NCBI GenBank assembly: GCA_034437615.1
Contig: DAOTTW010000051.1
Span: 1 to 37,959 of the forward strand
Reading direction: 5' to 3'
Length of the DNA stretch: 37,959 bases
Source of the DNA: DAOTTW01 sp034437615
GTDB taxonomy: Bacteria; Chloroflexota; Anaerolineae; Aggregatilineales; Phototrophicaceae
The translations under genes and the position numbers were made by a program. This document shows positions 1 to 9,514 of the stretch, piece after piece (position 1 is the first letter of the stretch; every line of letters begins with the position of its first letter). The notes under the pieces were generated by a model. That model did no database searches. It was not told the origin of the DNA and worked only from the letters and a program-made list of their open reading frames with translations.

Positions 1-410
<410 letters not shown>

Positions 411-642
411 TGAGGTGTTGCAGAGATACAGGAGCGTTCTGAAATGTAGAGCGTGAGCGAGAACTGCATCGAAACGCCGTGTATGAAGCCTGCGTCGCGG
501 TCTGAGCAAACGTAAACATGTCGTGTGTGAGCTTGTGGTGAACGCAAAGCGCAAGCGGAATCTCAACTGAGCAGAATGCAGAATGCAGAAGTGAGAAGCC
601 GCGTCAGCGAGCAACCCACAGGTAGATTAGCGCGAGCGCGTG
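411..642 (+). other. 23S-5S internal transcribed spacer
   Basis: About 230 bases of spacer, rather long for a 23S-5S gap. It contains no tRNA that I can fold. It holds a short tandem run of GCAGAAT-like units (about 571-590) and a small CGCG-AG-CGCG hairpin at 631-640 just before 5S, possibly part of RNase processing stems. No coding potential was recognised. Confidence 0.6.
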
Positions 643-760
<118 letters not shown>

Positions 761-791
761 GGATGTCTTACGGCAGCCCGCGCTAAGCTAC

Positions 792-831
792 AGCCTGTGA
801 GTGTAACTGGCGCAGATGGCTTCTCGCTTTT
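792..831 (+). terminator. Possible rRNA operon terminator
   Basis: AGCC (792-795) can pair with GGCT (818-821), with an inner TGTG/CGCA helix and a three-base bulge, followed by a short T-rich stretch (CGCTTTTGA). The stem is imperfect and the T run short, so this is a weak candidate. Confidence 0.3.
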
Positions 832-905
832 GATTCAACACCCTCTTGCATCCTCTGACAGCAAATCACGATCCACAGCCACGCCACCACAATAGACCAA
901 TCATC

Positions 906-934
906 TTGGCATACTGCGTTGCGCTAGGTAGACT
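906..934 (+). promoter_or_regulatory. Sigma70-like promoter for the S41 peptidase gene
   Basis: TTGGCA (906-911), a 17-base spacer and TAGACT (929-934). Predicted start of transcription is near 941, giving a short leader with the ribosome site AGGAG six bases before the ATG at 977. Spacing is ideal; the -10 is moderate. Confidence 0.5.
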
Positions 935-976
935 AAACATCCTGAAGCCACAATACCAGCACACCAGGAGACAGTT

Positions 977-2995
977 ATGCCGTTCTCAACGGTCCGTCGC
1001 CTTATTACAAGCCTGCTTATTGCTATGATGTATCCACTATCATTGAGCGTTGCTCACGGCCAAATCGAAGTGACAGTGATTAACGACGAAGATGGCCCAA
1101 TTCTGCTTACAGGCCAGCTTGAGTACACAAACCCCTTATTTGCCTCCGGTGTGTCAGAGCCGATTATCATTCTCGAAGACCAAGCTGGCTTTGTCGCACG
1201 CAACGATGATTTTGTTATCCCATTAGCCTCACAAACAATGGGCAAAATCACATCCGACATTGAGCGATCACCTTTCACCTACGAACTGACTTTGCCGATT
1301 GCGCCGCGTGCCACGCTTAACGATGTCGATAACGACGGTGAACCTGATACGGGTGTGATGATCTTCGCGGTGGCATATTGGGCCAATACGTTTGGGGATG
1401 CCTATTTAGAGCAGCGCGATCAGGGTGGCAGCGGTTGGTCACGCACCAATGCATCCGTGCGCATCGACACATCAGCCGACGCACGCGGCGAATATTTCGG
1501 TGGCCAGCTTTTAATTTTCGCGCCCGATGACGAGCAGGCATTTCCGTCTGGTTTTGGTGCGGATCAGCACCTCTTTACTGCTGACGATCCGATTGTGCGC
1601 GTGCCACAGGGCTACACGCTGGTAAATATGGACACGCAGCCTTTCACATTTGACCGTTCCCGCGAAGCCCGCGTTGATCTGTACGAAAGTCAAGCCAGTG
1701 CCGCCGAGAGCTTTGCCAACATGGACATCTTGGACGCCTTTGATGCAATGCTGGGCAAGCTACGCCGTGAGTATGCCTTCACAGAGCACAAAGACATTAA
1801 CTGGGATGCGCTACAGGGCGAATATCGGCCACGTTTTGCGGAGGCATCAGAAGCCAACAACTTCAGGGCATATTATGTTGCGCTCAACGATTTTCTGTGG
1901 TCGATCCCAGATGAACACATCGACAGTAACCTCGTGAACGCCCTGTTTGACGTATTTGTGCAAGAGACGGATGGCGGCATCGGCATGGCCATGCGCGAAT
2001 TAAGCGACGGGCGCGTGATTGCCAATTTCATCTTGGAGGGCAGCCCAGCGGACGAAGCGGGCATTCAATTGGGGGCTGAAATCATCGCATTTAACGACAC
2101 GCCCATTATGGATTATATCGCGTCTGTACAGCCCTGGTCAGCGCCCTTCAGCAGCGACCACGTGCGCACCTTGCAACAATTGCGCTATGCCACACGTTTT
2201 CTGCTCGGTGAACAGATCGATGTCACTTATCACAACCCGAACGCGGACAAAGCACAAACGGCGACGTTAACAGCCATTGCCGAACTCGATAGCTTCACAG
2301 TCTCCTCGTTTGATGCCGCAGAAACAGGCTACGAACTGCCGGTCGAATATCGTGCTATCGCAGATGAACGCTACGTCTACGTGCAGATCAACGATTTCCT
2401 GGATGATCGCCGCCTGACGATTCAGCTATGGGAGCGCATGATTGATGCGGCCAAGACAAACGCTGCCGACGCCATCATAATCGACATGCGCAACAATCGC
2501 GGTGGGCGTGGCTTCCTAGCCGATCAGATGGCGGCCTACTTCTTCACAGAGCCGCACGGACTCGGCAACACAGGCTTTTATAACGAGCAGACCGACGATT
2601 TTTTCTTCGATCCTAACACCGAAGAACGCTTCATCCTGCCCCCACCCGAACTTCGTTATGCAAACCCGGTAGTGTTGCTAGTCGGGCCGAACTGCCGCAG
2701 CGCGTGCGAATTCTTCAGTTACGATATGACAATCAATAGCCGCGCAACCGTCATCGGCCAATACCCGACTGCTGGCCTCGGTGGTGCGATCCGTCAGTTT
2801 TTCATGCCGGGTGGCATCTTCGTGCAGTACACGGCGGGTCGCGCTGTGGATGGTGATGGGCGTATTCACATCGAGGGCCAGGGCATCGTGCCGGATATTG
2901 TCGTGCCTGTGACTAGCGAAAGCCTGCTGAGCGATGACGACGTTGTGCTAAGAGCCGCAATTGTATATCTCGATGATTTGTTGCAGGACAAGTGA
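977..2995 (+). CDS. Secreted S41-family (tail-specific/tricorn-like) peptidase with PDZ domain
   Basis: A 672-residue protein with an N-terminal signal peptide (residues about 1-29, ending near AHG-Q). Residues about 30-230 form a region with Ca-binding-like DxDxDG segments (DVDNDGEPD). A helical N-terminal S41 domain follows, then a PDZ-like domain (GIGMAM...GSPADEAGIQLG, about 330-375) and the S41 core (about 450-660). The likely nucleophile is Ser575 in RSACEFF, with the oxyanion/anchor region following at GQYPTAGLGG. S41 enzymes cleave proteins near exposed C termini outside the membrane. The Lys used by CtpA-type members (usual pattern TxGKG) is Leu here, so catalysis may be tricorn/IRBP-like or altered. 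The ATG at 977 has AGGAG at good spacing. The gene stands alone, convergent with the antiporter. Confidence 0.85.
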   Translation: MPFSTVRRLITSLLIAMMYPLSLSVAHGQIEVTVINDEDGPILLTGQLEYTNPLFASGVSEPIIILEDQAGFVARNDDFVIPLASQTMGKITSDIERSPFTYELTLPIAPRATLNDVDNDGEPDTGVMIFAVAYWANTFGDAYLEQRDQGGSGWSRTNASVRIDTSADARGEYFGGQLLIFAPDDEQAFPSGFGADQHLFTADDPIVRVPQGYTLVNMDTQPFTFDRSREARVDLYESQASAAESFANMDILDAFDAMLGKLRREYAFTEHKDINWDALQGEYRPRFAEASEANNFRAYYVALNDFLWSIPDEHIDSNLVNALFDVFVQETDGGIGMAMRELSDGRVIANFILEGSPADEAGIQLGAEIIAFNDTPIMDYIASVQPWSAPFSSDHVRTLQQLRYATRFLLGEQIDVTYHNPNADKAQTATLTAIAELDSFTVSSFDAAETGYELPVEYRAIADERYVYVQINDFLDDRRLTIQLWERMIDAAKTNAADAIIIDMRNNRGGRGFLADQMAAYFFTEPHGLGNTGFYNEQTDDFFFDPNTEERFILPPPELRYANPVVLLVGPNCRSACEFFSYDMTINSRATVIGQYPTAGLGGAIRQFFMPGGIFVQYTAGRAVDGDGRIHIEGQGIVPDIVVPVTSESLLSDDDVVLRAAIVYLDDLLQDK

Positions 2996-3065
2996 CACGT
3001 TTTATTATAATCTCCTCATGCGGTCTATCGGCAGCACAACACAAAATATGGCTCACGCTAAATTA

Positions 3066-4070
3066 TCAGCTTGCCATCCCGGACAAAAGCGTGTAGGCCA
3101 CAAATGCGAGGTATACACCAAAAAATAGCGCGGATTCAAAGCGCGAAAACTCACGATTACGGGCAAACGGCAACAGCAGCAACGTAAATGCAATCATCAC
3201 GCCAAATTCCACAATGCTGAGTTCGGCACTGCCGACGCCGTCCGTGCTGGTCCCAATCTCAATCGGCAACACAAAAGCCGTCGCACCAAGCACCAGTAGC
3301 AAATTGGCCACATTAGAGCCGATAACGTTGCCAACGGCAATATCACTCTCACCCTTGAAAGCAGCCGTCAGCGACGTGGCTAATTCGGGTACGGACGTGC
3401 CGAAAGCCACCATCGTCACACCAATGACTAACGGCGGTATCCCCAGCGCCAGCGCAATATTACTCGCACCATCCACCAGCAAGTTTGCACCAATAACCAG
3501 CACCACGATGCCGAGGACGACGCGCCCTACTTCAAACGGCACATTCACACTGTCGCCGGGGTCTGGAATGTCCTTGCCGATTGCAGCCTCTTTCGCTTCT
3601 ATTTCGGCATCGTGGGCGATTGCTTGTTGGCGTGCCAGGAAGTACAAAAGCAGGTTATAGACGACAAAGCCGAATAGCAGCAACACACCATCCAGGCGGC
3701 TAATAAACCCATCGAGGATCAGCAGGCTGGCAAATAGCGTAACGATCAGCAAAATGGGAATTTCACGCTTAATCAGTGTCTCGTGCACCGCAATCGGCGC
3801 GATGATACCCGTCAGGCCCAATATCAAGCCGATATTCGCAATATTGGAGCCGATCACGTTGCCTAATGCAATGCCACTGGCACCCCGCAAAGCCGATAAC
3901 ACGCTGACGATCAACTCCGGCATAGATGTCCCAATTGCGACAATCGTCAGGCCAATAATCAGCACCGACACACCAAACGCTGTCGCGATGCGCGTTGACC
4001 CCTGCACCAACCAACCGCCGCCCAAATACAATCCCACTAACCCAACAGCGATCAGCAATACATCCGACAT
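3066..4070 (-). CDS. Calcium/sodium antiporter (CaCA superfamily, YrbG-like)
   Basis: A 334-residue polytopic membrane protein exchanging Ca2+ for Na+ (or H+) across the cytoplasmic membrane. Both inverted alpha repeats are visible. The first has GTSMPEL and GNVIGSNIAN; the second has GTSVPEL and GNVIGSNVAN. The conserved Glu of each GTS-PEL motif is the cation ligand in this family. About ten membrane segments are expected, with a polar central loop (EIEAKEAAIGKDIPDPGD). The reading frame extends upstream to 4400, but the ATG at 4070 has AAAGGA nine bases before it and begins directly at the first family segment (MSDVLLIAVGLVG), so that start is chosen. It is divergent from the glycosyltransferase gene at 4276. 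Confidence 0.93.
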   Translation of the reverse strand: MSDVLLIAVGLVGLYLGGGWLVQGSTRIATAFGVSVLIIGLTIVAIGTSMPELIVSVLSALRGASGIALGNVIGSNIANIGLILGLTGIIAPIAVHETLIKREIPILLIVTLFASLLILDGFISRLDGVLLLFGFVVYNLLLYFLARQQAIAHDAEIEAKEAAIGKDIPDPGDSVNVPFEVGRVVLGIVVLVIGANLLVDGASNIALALGIPPLVIGVTMVAFGTSVPELATSLTAAFKGESDIAVGNVIGSNVANLLLVLGATAFVLPIEIGTSTDGVGSAELSIVEFGVMIAFTLLLLPFARNREFSRFESALFFGVYLAFVAYTLLSGMAS

Positions 4071-4100
4071 AATCACGGTCCTTTCTTTCTGGTCTCGCGT

Positions 4101-4124
4101 AACGTCATCATCTTGCGTGACGTT
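4101..4124. promoter_or_regulatory. Inverted repeat upstream of the antiporter gene
   Basis: AACGTCA (4101-4107) and TGACGTT (4118-4124) form a perfect 7-base inverted repeat with a 10-base spacer, 31-54 bases upstream of the antiporter ATG. It could be a regulator-binding site or a leader hairpin in the antiporter mRNA. No regulator is identified. Confidence 0.3.
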
Positions 4125-4146
4125 GTGTATGGATGCACCGAGCCGC

Positions 4147-4177
4147 TTGACTGCGCTTGCGATACATCGCGTATAAT
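4147..4177 (+). promoter_or_regulatory. Possible promoter for the membrane glycosyltransferase
   Basis: Consensus TATAAT at 4172-4177, with TTGACT at 4147-4152 upstream. The 19-base spacer is longer than ideal. A start near 4184 would place the 4192-4222 hairpin at the very 5' end of the message. Confidence 0.4.
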
Positions 4178-4191
4178 GATCTCGACACAAA

Positions 4192-4222
4192 TGCTCCCCG
4201 GCATATCCGCCAGGGGAATGCA
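4192..4222 (+). other. 5' leader stem-loop before the membrane glycosyltransferase gene
   Basis: TGC(4192-4194)/GCA(4220-4222), TCCCC(4195-4199)/GGGGA(4213-4217) and GGC(4200-4202)/GCC(4209-4211) stack into one 11-pair hairpin with loop ATATCC. It lies just downstream of the TATAAT and about 50 bases before the chosen ATG. No T run follows directly, so it is not a simple terminator. It may stabilise or regulate the leader. Confidence 0.35.
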
Positions 4223-4275
4223 CAGATGTTGCAAAAACCTTGTTTTTTAGCTGGAAAAGCCTAACACAATTGCCT

Positions 4276-6165
4276 ATGCGCCTATTCAACATACCTACAC
4301 TTACCACGCATGACACGCTACCAGCGCGCAAATTGCTGTTCTTGCTCGCTGTTGTCGTACAGCTACTTAGTATGCCGTATTTGTGGGGACATGCCAGCAC
4401 AGGCGATGCTTTTCTTGGGCGCTACAGCGCTCGCTATGGTGTTGCGCTACTGGCCTGTGTGTGTGTTGCTTGCGCTTGGCTCATTGCCTTTTTGCAGCAA
4501 GCGAAATTATCTAAGATCATCGAACGCCGTAAACCCCTCATGTTTGGGGGGTTGTGTGTAATTCTGGTCGCTTGCATTGGCTTGCAGTTTGTTACTGTTA
4601 TTGCGGTGGTCTTGCGGCATTTTGCTGCACTCAATGGTCTGCTATTGCTGGCCATCGGCCTGACGTTTATACCTGATGCGGCGGTCAAGCGGCGTATCTG
4701 GCTCGGTCTGCTCTCTGTCAGCGCAATAGGCATAAGCGGCTTGTCGCTTATCACAGCGCTGACCGCCTTACCATACAGCCCGGATGAAGCGCACTGGGCT
4801 GATTTTGCAAGCACGCCCTACGTCTCAGACGGCTTGTATTCACGCACATGGCGCGATGACCCGGTGTTGGTTCGGCCTGGGCTAGGCTGGAGCGTGGCGG
4901 TTTATGGTTGGGTGCTAGAGAATATCACCTTTGATATGCGCGTGGGCCGCCTGTGGGAATTCGGCATGAATCTGCTGATTAGCCTGGGCGCGGCAATCGT
5001 CGCCTATCAGCTATCGGGGCGTGCAGCGGCATTGCTTGCCTTCTGCATCGCACTATGCACGACTGTCTTTGTATCGCTGGATTATCGGCCTGATACGCAG
5101 GTCGTGCCGATTGGCCTGCTGTGCATCGTCATCGTGCTACACACGCGCACGCAGCAGAAACCACTACACGCATGGCACTTTATCGCAGGCTTCGCGGTCA
5201 CATTCGCCATGCAATTGCACGCTATCAGCATCGTCTACGCCTTTGCGATCAGTGCATACTATGCCTTTGATCTGTTCAGCGCTCTTCAGCAACGCAATAC
5301 ACACTTGCTGCGCCGCACGCTGACGTATGGCATCGGCGCAACACTGGGCACAGCATTGGTTTTCGCATTCAACATCCTGCCTGTGGGCCTGGACTATTAT
5401 TTAGCGGAACTCACCAGCACGCGCCTATCACCAGAACGTGAACTCAACATGTTGCGCTGGCCCTTGTTACAAGGGTTGCTCGTTGCATTAGGGGTAGCGT
5501 ATTTGCTGTGGCGACGCCGTGCAGCAGACCGAATATTTTTATCGTTGCTGTTGCTGATTTTTCTCGGTAGCTTGATCTTCGATACGCAGGGCTACAGCAT
5601 CCAATATCAGGCGTTGTTGCTGCCGCCTGCGGCTGTGATGCTAATAGATGCATGGCGCACAAAGAGCATCAAAACGGGGGTAAATCGGCGTGCTGTGTGG
5701 CTGTCTGCCTGCGTGCTGCTGATGTTGGGTACGGGCTATGCCGCTGAACATGTACACTGGTCCGGTGTACAGCACTTGCTCACATCTGGCAGGCTACCCG
5801 AACCAGAAAATCACGTCCTGGCGCACAGCGTCAAACCACACATCAAACCGGGTGACGTTATTGCCGGCACCCATGAATTGATCTGGGCGCTGCACGATCA
5901 TACGGGGTTGGTGTCGTTCGCCGCAGAGCAAAATCGCCAGCGTTACGCGCCCACAGAGGACTTAGCGGACGTATGGCGCGAGCTTCAGCCAACGGTTGTG
6001 GTGGCTATTCCCCGGCGCATTGTGATGCCACCGGGGATGCAATCGTATCTGATAGAAGCCAATTTCCAGCGCTGCACAAGTTACACGGTAATCGGCATCG
6101 ACGTTACGATTCTGCGCCCGGATTGCTCGGTTGCACCAGCAGCGTCTCTAGCTCCTGACGGGTGA
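4276..6165 (+). CDS. Polytopic membrane glycosyltransferase (GT39/ArnT-PMT-like)
   Basis: A protein of about 629 residues with roughly ten or more membrane segments and a soluble C-terminal domain (from about residue 505). After the first membrane block comes a loop with YSPDEAHW, matching the acidic D/E catalytic motif of the first external loop in PMT/ArnT-type (GT-C) enzymes, which move a sugar from a polyprenyl-phosphate donor on the outer face of the membrane. The acceptor is unknown. The ATG at 4276 is chosen. An in-frame TTG at 4240 would add 12 residues, but neither start has a convincing ribosome site. The last 62 bases overlap the convergent EcsC-family gene. Confidence 0.75.
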   Translation: MRLFNIPTLTTHDTLPARKLLFLLAVVVQLLSMPYLWGHASTGDAFLGRYSARYGVALLACVCVACAWLIAFLQQAKLSKIIERRKPLMFGGLCVILVACIGLQFVTVIAVVLRHFAALNGLLLLAIGLTFIPDAAVKRRIWLGLLSVSAIGISGLSLITALTALPYSPDEAHWADFASTPYVSDGLYSRTWRDDPVLVRPGLGWSVAVYGWVLENITFDMRVGRLWEFGMNLLISLGAAIVAYQLSGRAAALLAFCIALCTTVFVSLDYRPDTQVVPIGLLCIVIVLHTRTQQKPLHAWHFIAGFAVTFAMQLHAISIVYAFAISAYYAFDLFSALQQRNTHLLRRTLTYGIGATLGTALVFAFNILPVGLDYYLAELTSTRLSPERELNMLRWPLLQGLLVALGVAYLLWRRRAADRIFLSLLLLIFLGSLIFDTQGYSIQYQALLLPPAAVMLIDAWRTKSIKTGVNRRAVWLSACVLLMLGTGYAAEHVHWSGVQHLLTSGRLPEPENHVLAHSVKPHIKPGDVIAGTHELIWALHDHTGLVSFAAEQNRQRYAPTEDLADVWRELQPTVVVAIPRRIVMPPGMQSYLIEANFQRCTSYTVIGIDVTILRPDCSVAPAASLAPDG

Positions 6166-6976
6166 CCGCCTTATCGTAGTATTTCTCGGCGGTGTTGGCC
6201 ATGCTGCGCAACGTCTGCGCGTTGAAGATGGCGTTGACCACTGCGCCTGCAATCGGGATGAAGCCCATCACCAGGCGCGCCGGAACCCGTGCGCTGATCT
6301 GTGCAGCCAAACGCCCAGCCAGGCGTGTGCTGATGCGGGCGTTGATTTCCTGACGTTCTTTGAAGCTCTCCGGCATATCAGCAGCGCGTTCACGGGCCAA
6401 CATCAGCGCATCATCGGTGGCGTCAGTACCGACCAATGACCGCATCATAGTGATAGCGCGCTCATCATCGGCCAGCGTCCCGGCCAGCGAACGCAGCACA
6501 TACAGTGTATTGGTCATCACATGGTCGTCCTGGCCTGCTGCGCTCTGAATGCGGCTAGTGATAGCGTCGTTGCCGTCTTGCGTCAGCGCGTAGGTGAAGG
6601 CACGCAATGAAATAGCGCGATATTCGAGGATACTGGCGTTATAATAGGATGCGTTGGCCCACAGCGCTAGAATGTTACGCAAATCCGAATAATCGACCGT
6701 CTCTGTGATGTAGGCCCCCTTCAGCGCACCGATACCCCAGCTAATATGCGCCATCTTATGCAGCAGGTACGAAATGCCCGCAGGAATCGTCAGGCCCTGA
6801 ATGCCGGGGATAATCATCTCTGCGCCACCAGCAAAGGCAATTTTCGTGGTTTCCTGGCTCAGCCAGCTATCGACATCTTTATGGCGCAGTGCTGCATCAA
6901 TCGCGCCCTGTGGGTCGCCCCCTAATTCATCAATGGCGATCATGATTGCTTCAGCAATTTGCTGTTGTAAGCCCAT
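6104..6976 (-). CDS. EcsC family protein
   Basis: A 290-residue protein resembling the EcsC family, named after a protein encoded with the Bacillus EcsAB transporter; its biochemical role is poorly defined. Support comes from the Gly-rich hydrophobic segment PGIQGLTIPAGI and the C-terminal pattern MGFIPIAGAVVNAIFN followed by a helical tail ending in EKYYDKAV, which resembles the family's closing region. Hydrophobic stretches suggest membrane association. Start: ATG at 6976 with GGGAGG eight bases upstream, a strong site. The 3' end overlaps the opposite-strand glycosyltransferase by 62 bases. Confidence 0.7.
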   Translation of the reverse strand: MGLQQQIAEAIMIAIDELGGDPQGAIDAALRHKDVDSWLSQETTKIAFAGGAEMIIPGIQGLTIPAGISYLLHKMAHISWGIGALKGAYITETVDYSDLRNILALWANASYYNASILEYRAISLRAFTYALTQDGNDAITSRIQSAAGQDDHVMTNTLYVLRSLAGTLADDERAITMMRSLVGTDATDDALMLARERAADMPESFKERQEINARISTRLAGRLAAQISARVPARLVMGFIPIAGAVVNAIFNAQTLRSMANTAEKYYDKAVTRQELETLLVQPSNPGAES

Positions 6977-7056
6977 TCGTTACACCTCCCGCTGAGATTA
7001 TCCTGTAAACGTTTCACTATGCTGCGTATACGCACAAATGGCCGACATGTTGCAAC

Positions 7057-8001
7057 CTACAGCAGCAGCAACGTACCAGCGAAGGCGATGAACGTACCGA
7101 TGACTGCCTGACGCGAGATGCGTTCACCAAACACGATGTAGCTAATCGGCAACAGGAAGATCGGCGTCAGGGCCATCAGCGCCGACGCGATGCCGATAGG
7201 TGCATTCTGCACAGCCACCAATGACAGCCACACGCCAATCACCGGGCCAGCTATCGCGCCACCTGTCAGCATCAGCAACGCACGCGGATTTTTGCGCAAA
7301 GTGCGCACGCTAGAGACGACTTTGCCACTCAGGGCGCTCAAGGCCCACACAAGCAACATGGCCACAAAAACACGTATGATTAAGCCAGAGAACGCCGGGA
7401 AGTCGTTTTCCAGGCCAATTTTTGACAGCACGTTACCGCCAGCCTGACCCACAGCACCACCGAAGGCGAACAGCAAGCCGATGATATAGGCGCGTGTGTT
7501 ATCCACCGCCACCGCGCCGCCGCGTTTGGTGCCTGCGGCAATCTTTGCGCCTGTAGGCGCTTTGCGTGCGGGCCGCTCCAGCACCACCCAGGCAATCCCG
7601 CTGATGGTGAGCGCGATGCCGATAACCTCCCGCAGCAGCAATTGCTCATCCAGGAAGGCCCACGCCAAAAACGCCCCAATCACCGGATGCAACGCCATCA
7701 CCAGCATCGACAAACGCGGCCCGACCATCACAAAGCCCTGAAACAAGAAGGCATCGCCCAACGCCAACCCTACGAAGCCCGACATGCCCAACCAAAACCA
7801 GGGATGCACGCCAGCATCCAGCGGCAAAGGCTGCCCGAATGTGACCCAGTGAATCAGCAAGACGAATAAAAACGCGACCAGCAGACGCGCCCGATTGACC
7901 AGCGGTGAGCCGATCATGCGCCCGGAAAGCGTGAACAGGGTTGAACCGAACGAAAAGCTAATCGCTGTGCCTAATGCTGCCAATTGGCCGATCAATTCCA
8001 T
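7057..8001 (-). CDS. EamA/DMT family transporter
   Basis: A 314-residue membrane protein with two EamA halves of about five helices each (residues about 5-135 and 165-310), the standard drug/metabolite transporter layout. The second half ends in the typical PIFLLPISYIVFGERIS region and a final helix finishing in LLLL. Substrates of such permeases range from amino acids to drugs, and sequence alone does not tell. Between the halves is a basic linker (RPARKAPTGAKIAAGTKRGG). The ATG at 8001 has GAGG nine bases upstream. Confidence 0.88.
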   Translation of the reverse strand: MELIGQLAALGTAISFSFGSTLFTLSGRMIGSPLVNRARLLVAFLFVLLIHWVTFGQPLPLDAGVHPWFWLGMSGFVGLALGDAFLFQGFVMVGPRLSMLVMALHPVIGAFLAWAFLDEQLLLREVIGIALTISGIAWVVLERPARKAPTGAKIAAGTKRGGAVAVDNTRAYIIGLLFAFGGAVGQAGGNVLSKIGLENDFPAFSGLIIRVFVAMLLVWALSALSGKVVSSVRTLRKNPRALLMLTGGAIAGPVIGVWLSLVAVQNAPIGIASALMALTPIFLLPISYIVFGERISRQAVIGTFIAFAGTLLLL

Positions 8002-8111
8002 AATGTGCTGCCTCTTTGCACCTTTGTGCCTGATACCCGATACAATACCGCCTCAGGTTGCCAGACATTCTGCCATGCGTCCCAGACCATCACAGTCCGA
8101 TTCTTGCGGCC

Positions 8112-9329
8112 TCATGTGAGCGTTTGCTCAGCGTTACGGGGCAACACATCACGCGCCAGATGCCGCCGGATAAGTGGTAAAGACGGCAATAAGCCAGCAG
8201 ACGACGCAATCAACGCTAAACGCAGCGTAAAGACCGTACCAATCCAGCCAATCAGGGGCGCACTGACCAACTGCGTGATCGCAATCGCCTGCCAGTACAT
8301 CGAAATCACGGTCGCACGCGTGCGCTTTTCAGCATGTTGGTTAATCCACGCCATGAAAATGGGCCTACAGGTTGCTAAAGCGCTACGGTTCAACCAGATC
8401 ATCAGCAACACTAGCAAAATCTGCTCCGATAGCGCGAAAAACAGCGCGCTCAGCATCATCAGCAGGTAAATCAGGCGGATGGCACGCGCTGCCTTGCCCG
8501 GTTGCGATAGATCGACGTAACGCCGCACCCCTTCCACGCTGACCAGCGACAAAATAGCGACACCCATGCTGATAGCGCCCACCCACAACACCGGGTTACC
8601 GGGCGCGACCTCCGGCAAATATGCTTGCCACAAACGGCTGAAGCCTCCAACGAATAAACCGCGTGCACCACCAATTACAATAATATCCAATAGTGCCGGA
8701 CGCCGCCGCACCAGCCCGACCCCATCGCGCAGTGTGCTCAGCATCGCCTGTCCGATTGGCTCTGTCGTCCGCTCCGGCTTGAAACCGTCTTCTCGCATGA
8801 ATAGCAGCACAAACAGCAGCAACAGCAGATGCAATAGGCCTGCTAGCGCAATCGGTGCATTGAGTGCGACCAAACTAAGCGCTGTGGCGGTCGCAATACC
8901 AAGCATACTGGCCATTAATCCGACCTGTGTGCCACGCAAAAACGCATTTGACGCTCGTTCTTGGCCAATTTCATCCACCAACCACGCATTTAACGAGCCG
9001 CTAATGAACGTCATTCCGAAGCCCCATAGCACCGCCGAGATTATCACTGCGCCGAAGCTCAAAACCAGCCCCTCAACCAGAAAGCCCACGCCCATCAGCG
9101 CCAGCCCAATCAGAATCGAGCGTTTGCGGCCTATCGTATCCGCAACCACGCCCGTCGGCACCTCGAAAAGCAGCGTCATTAGCTCGATGATCCAATCCAC
9201 CAGCACAATCTGCAACGGCAGCAGAAGCAGGAGTTCGCTGTGATAAAGGACCTGTATCGTCAGCACAAGCTGAATAGAAAAACTCGCGACGGCTTGCACG
9301 AACAAATAGACATTATACGGTCTTGACAT
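8112..9329 (-). CDS. MFS transporter
   Basis: A 405-residue protein with about twelve membrane helices in two bundles. The loop between helices 2 and 3 carries the family A-like motif VVADTIGRKRS, preceded by a membrane Glu in FEVPTG. This is an efflux or uptake permease of the major facilitator superfamily; the substrate is not predictable. The ATG at 9329 has AAGGGTGG upstream. A perfect Crp/Fnr-type palindrome (9348-9363) sits 19-34 bases before the start codon and may control it. Confidence 0.88.
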   Translation of the reverse strand: MSRPYNVYLFVQAVASFSIQLVLTIQVLYHSELLLLLPLQIVLVDWIIELMTLLFEVPTGVVADTIGRKRSILIGLALMGVGFLVEGLVLSFGAVIISAVLWGFGMTFISGSLNAWLVDEIGQERASNAFLRGTQVGLMASMLGIATATALSLVALNAPIALAGLLHLLLLLFVLLFMREDGFKPERTTEPIGQAMLSTLRDGVGLVRRRPALLDIIVIGGARGLFVGGFSRLWQAYLPEVAPGNPVLWVGAISMGVAILSLVSVEGVRRYVDLSQPGKAARAIRLIYLLMMLSALFFALSEQILLVLLMIWLNRSALATCRPIFMAWINQHAEKRTRATVISMYWQAIAITQLVSAPLIGWIGTVFTLRLALIASSAGLLPSLPLIRRHLARDVLPRNAEQTLT

Positions 9330-9347
9330 GCTGCACCACCCTTAGCT

Positions 9348-9363
9348 TGTGATCTTTTTCACA
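9348..9363. promoter_or_regulatory. CRP/FNR-family-like operator (TGTGA-N6-TCACA)
   Basis: TGTGA (9348-9352), six bases, then TCACA (9359-9363): an exact match to the CRP-family consensus palindrome. It lies between the MFS start codon (9329) and the likely promoter region upstream. A position at or below the transcription start would fit repression. The binding protein is not in the window. Confidence 0.4.
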
Positions 9364-9514
9364 GATGGTAACAGCATATGACGGTTTTCACGAAATAGAT
9401 GAAAAGAGGCTGTGTATCGAGTTCAGGCGAAACGTGTTGTTAGGTTCCGGACGCCAGAAATCAACAGAGATGGATACAACACCTGAAAAGATTAACAAGA
9501 AATCATATGGGGAG

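Noticed and set aside
8566..9243. A 225-codon plus-strand open frame opposite the MFS gene
   Set aside because: Ser/Pro/Asn-rich antisense shadow of hydrophobic codons; no family features.
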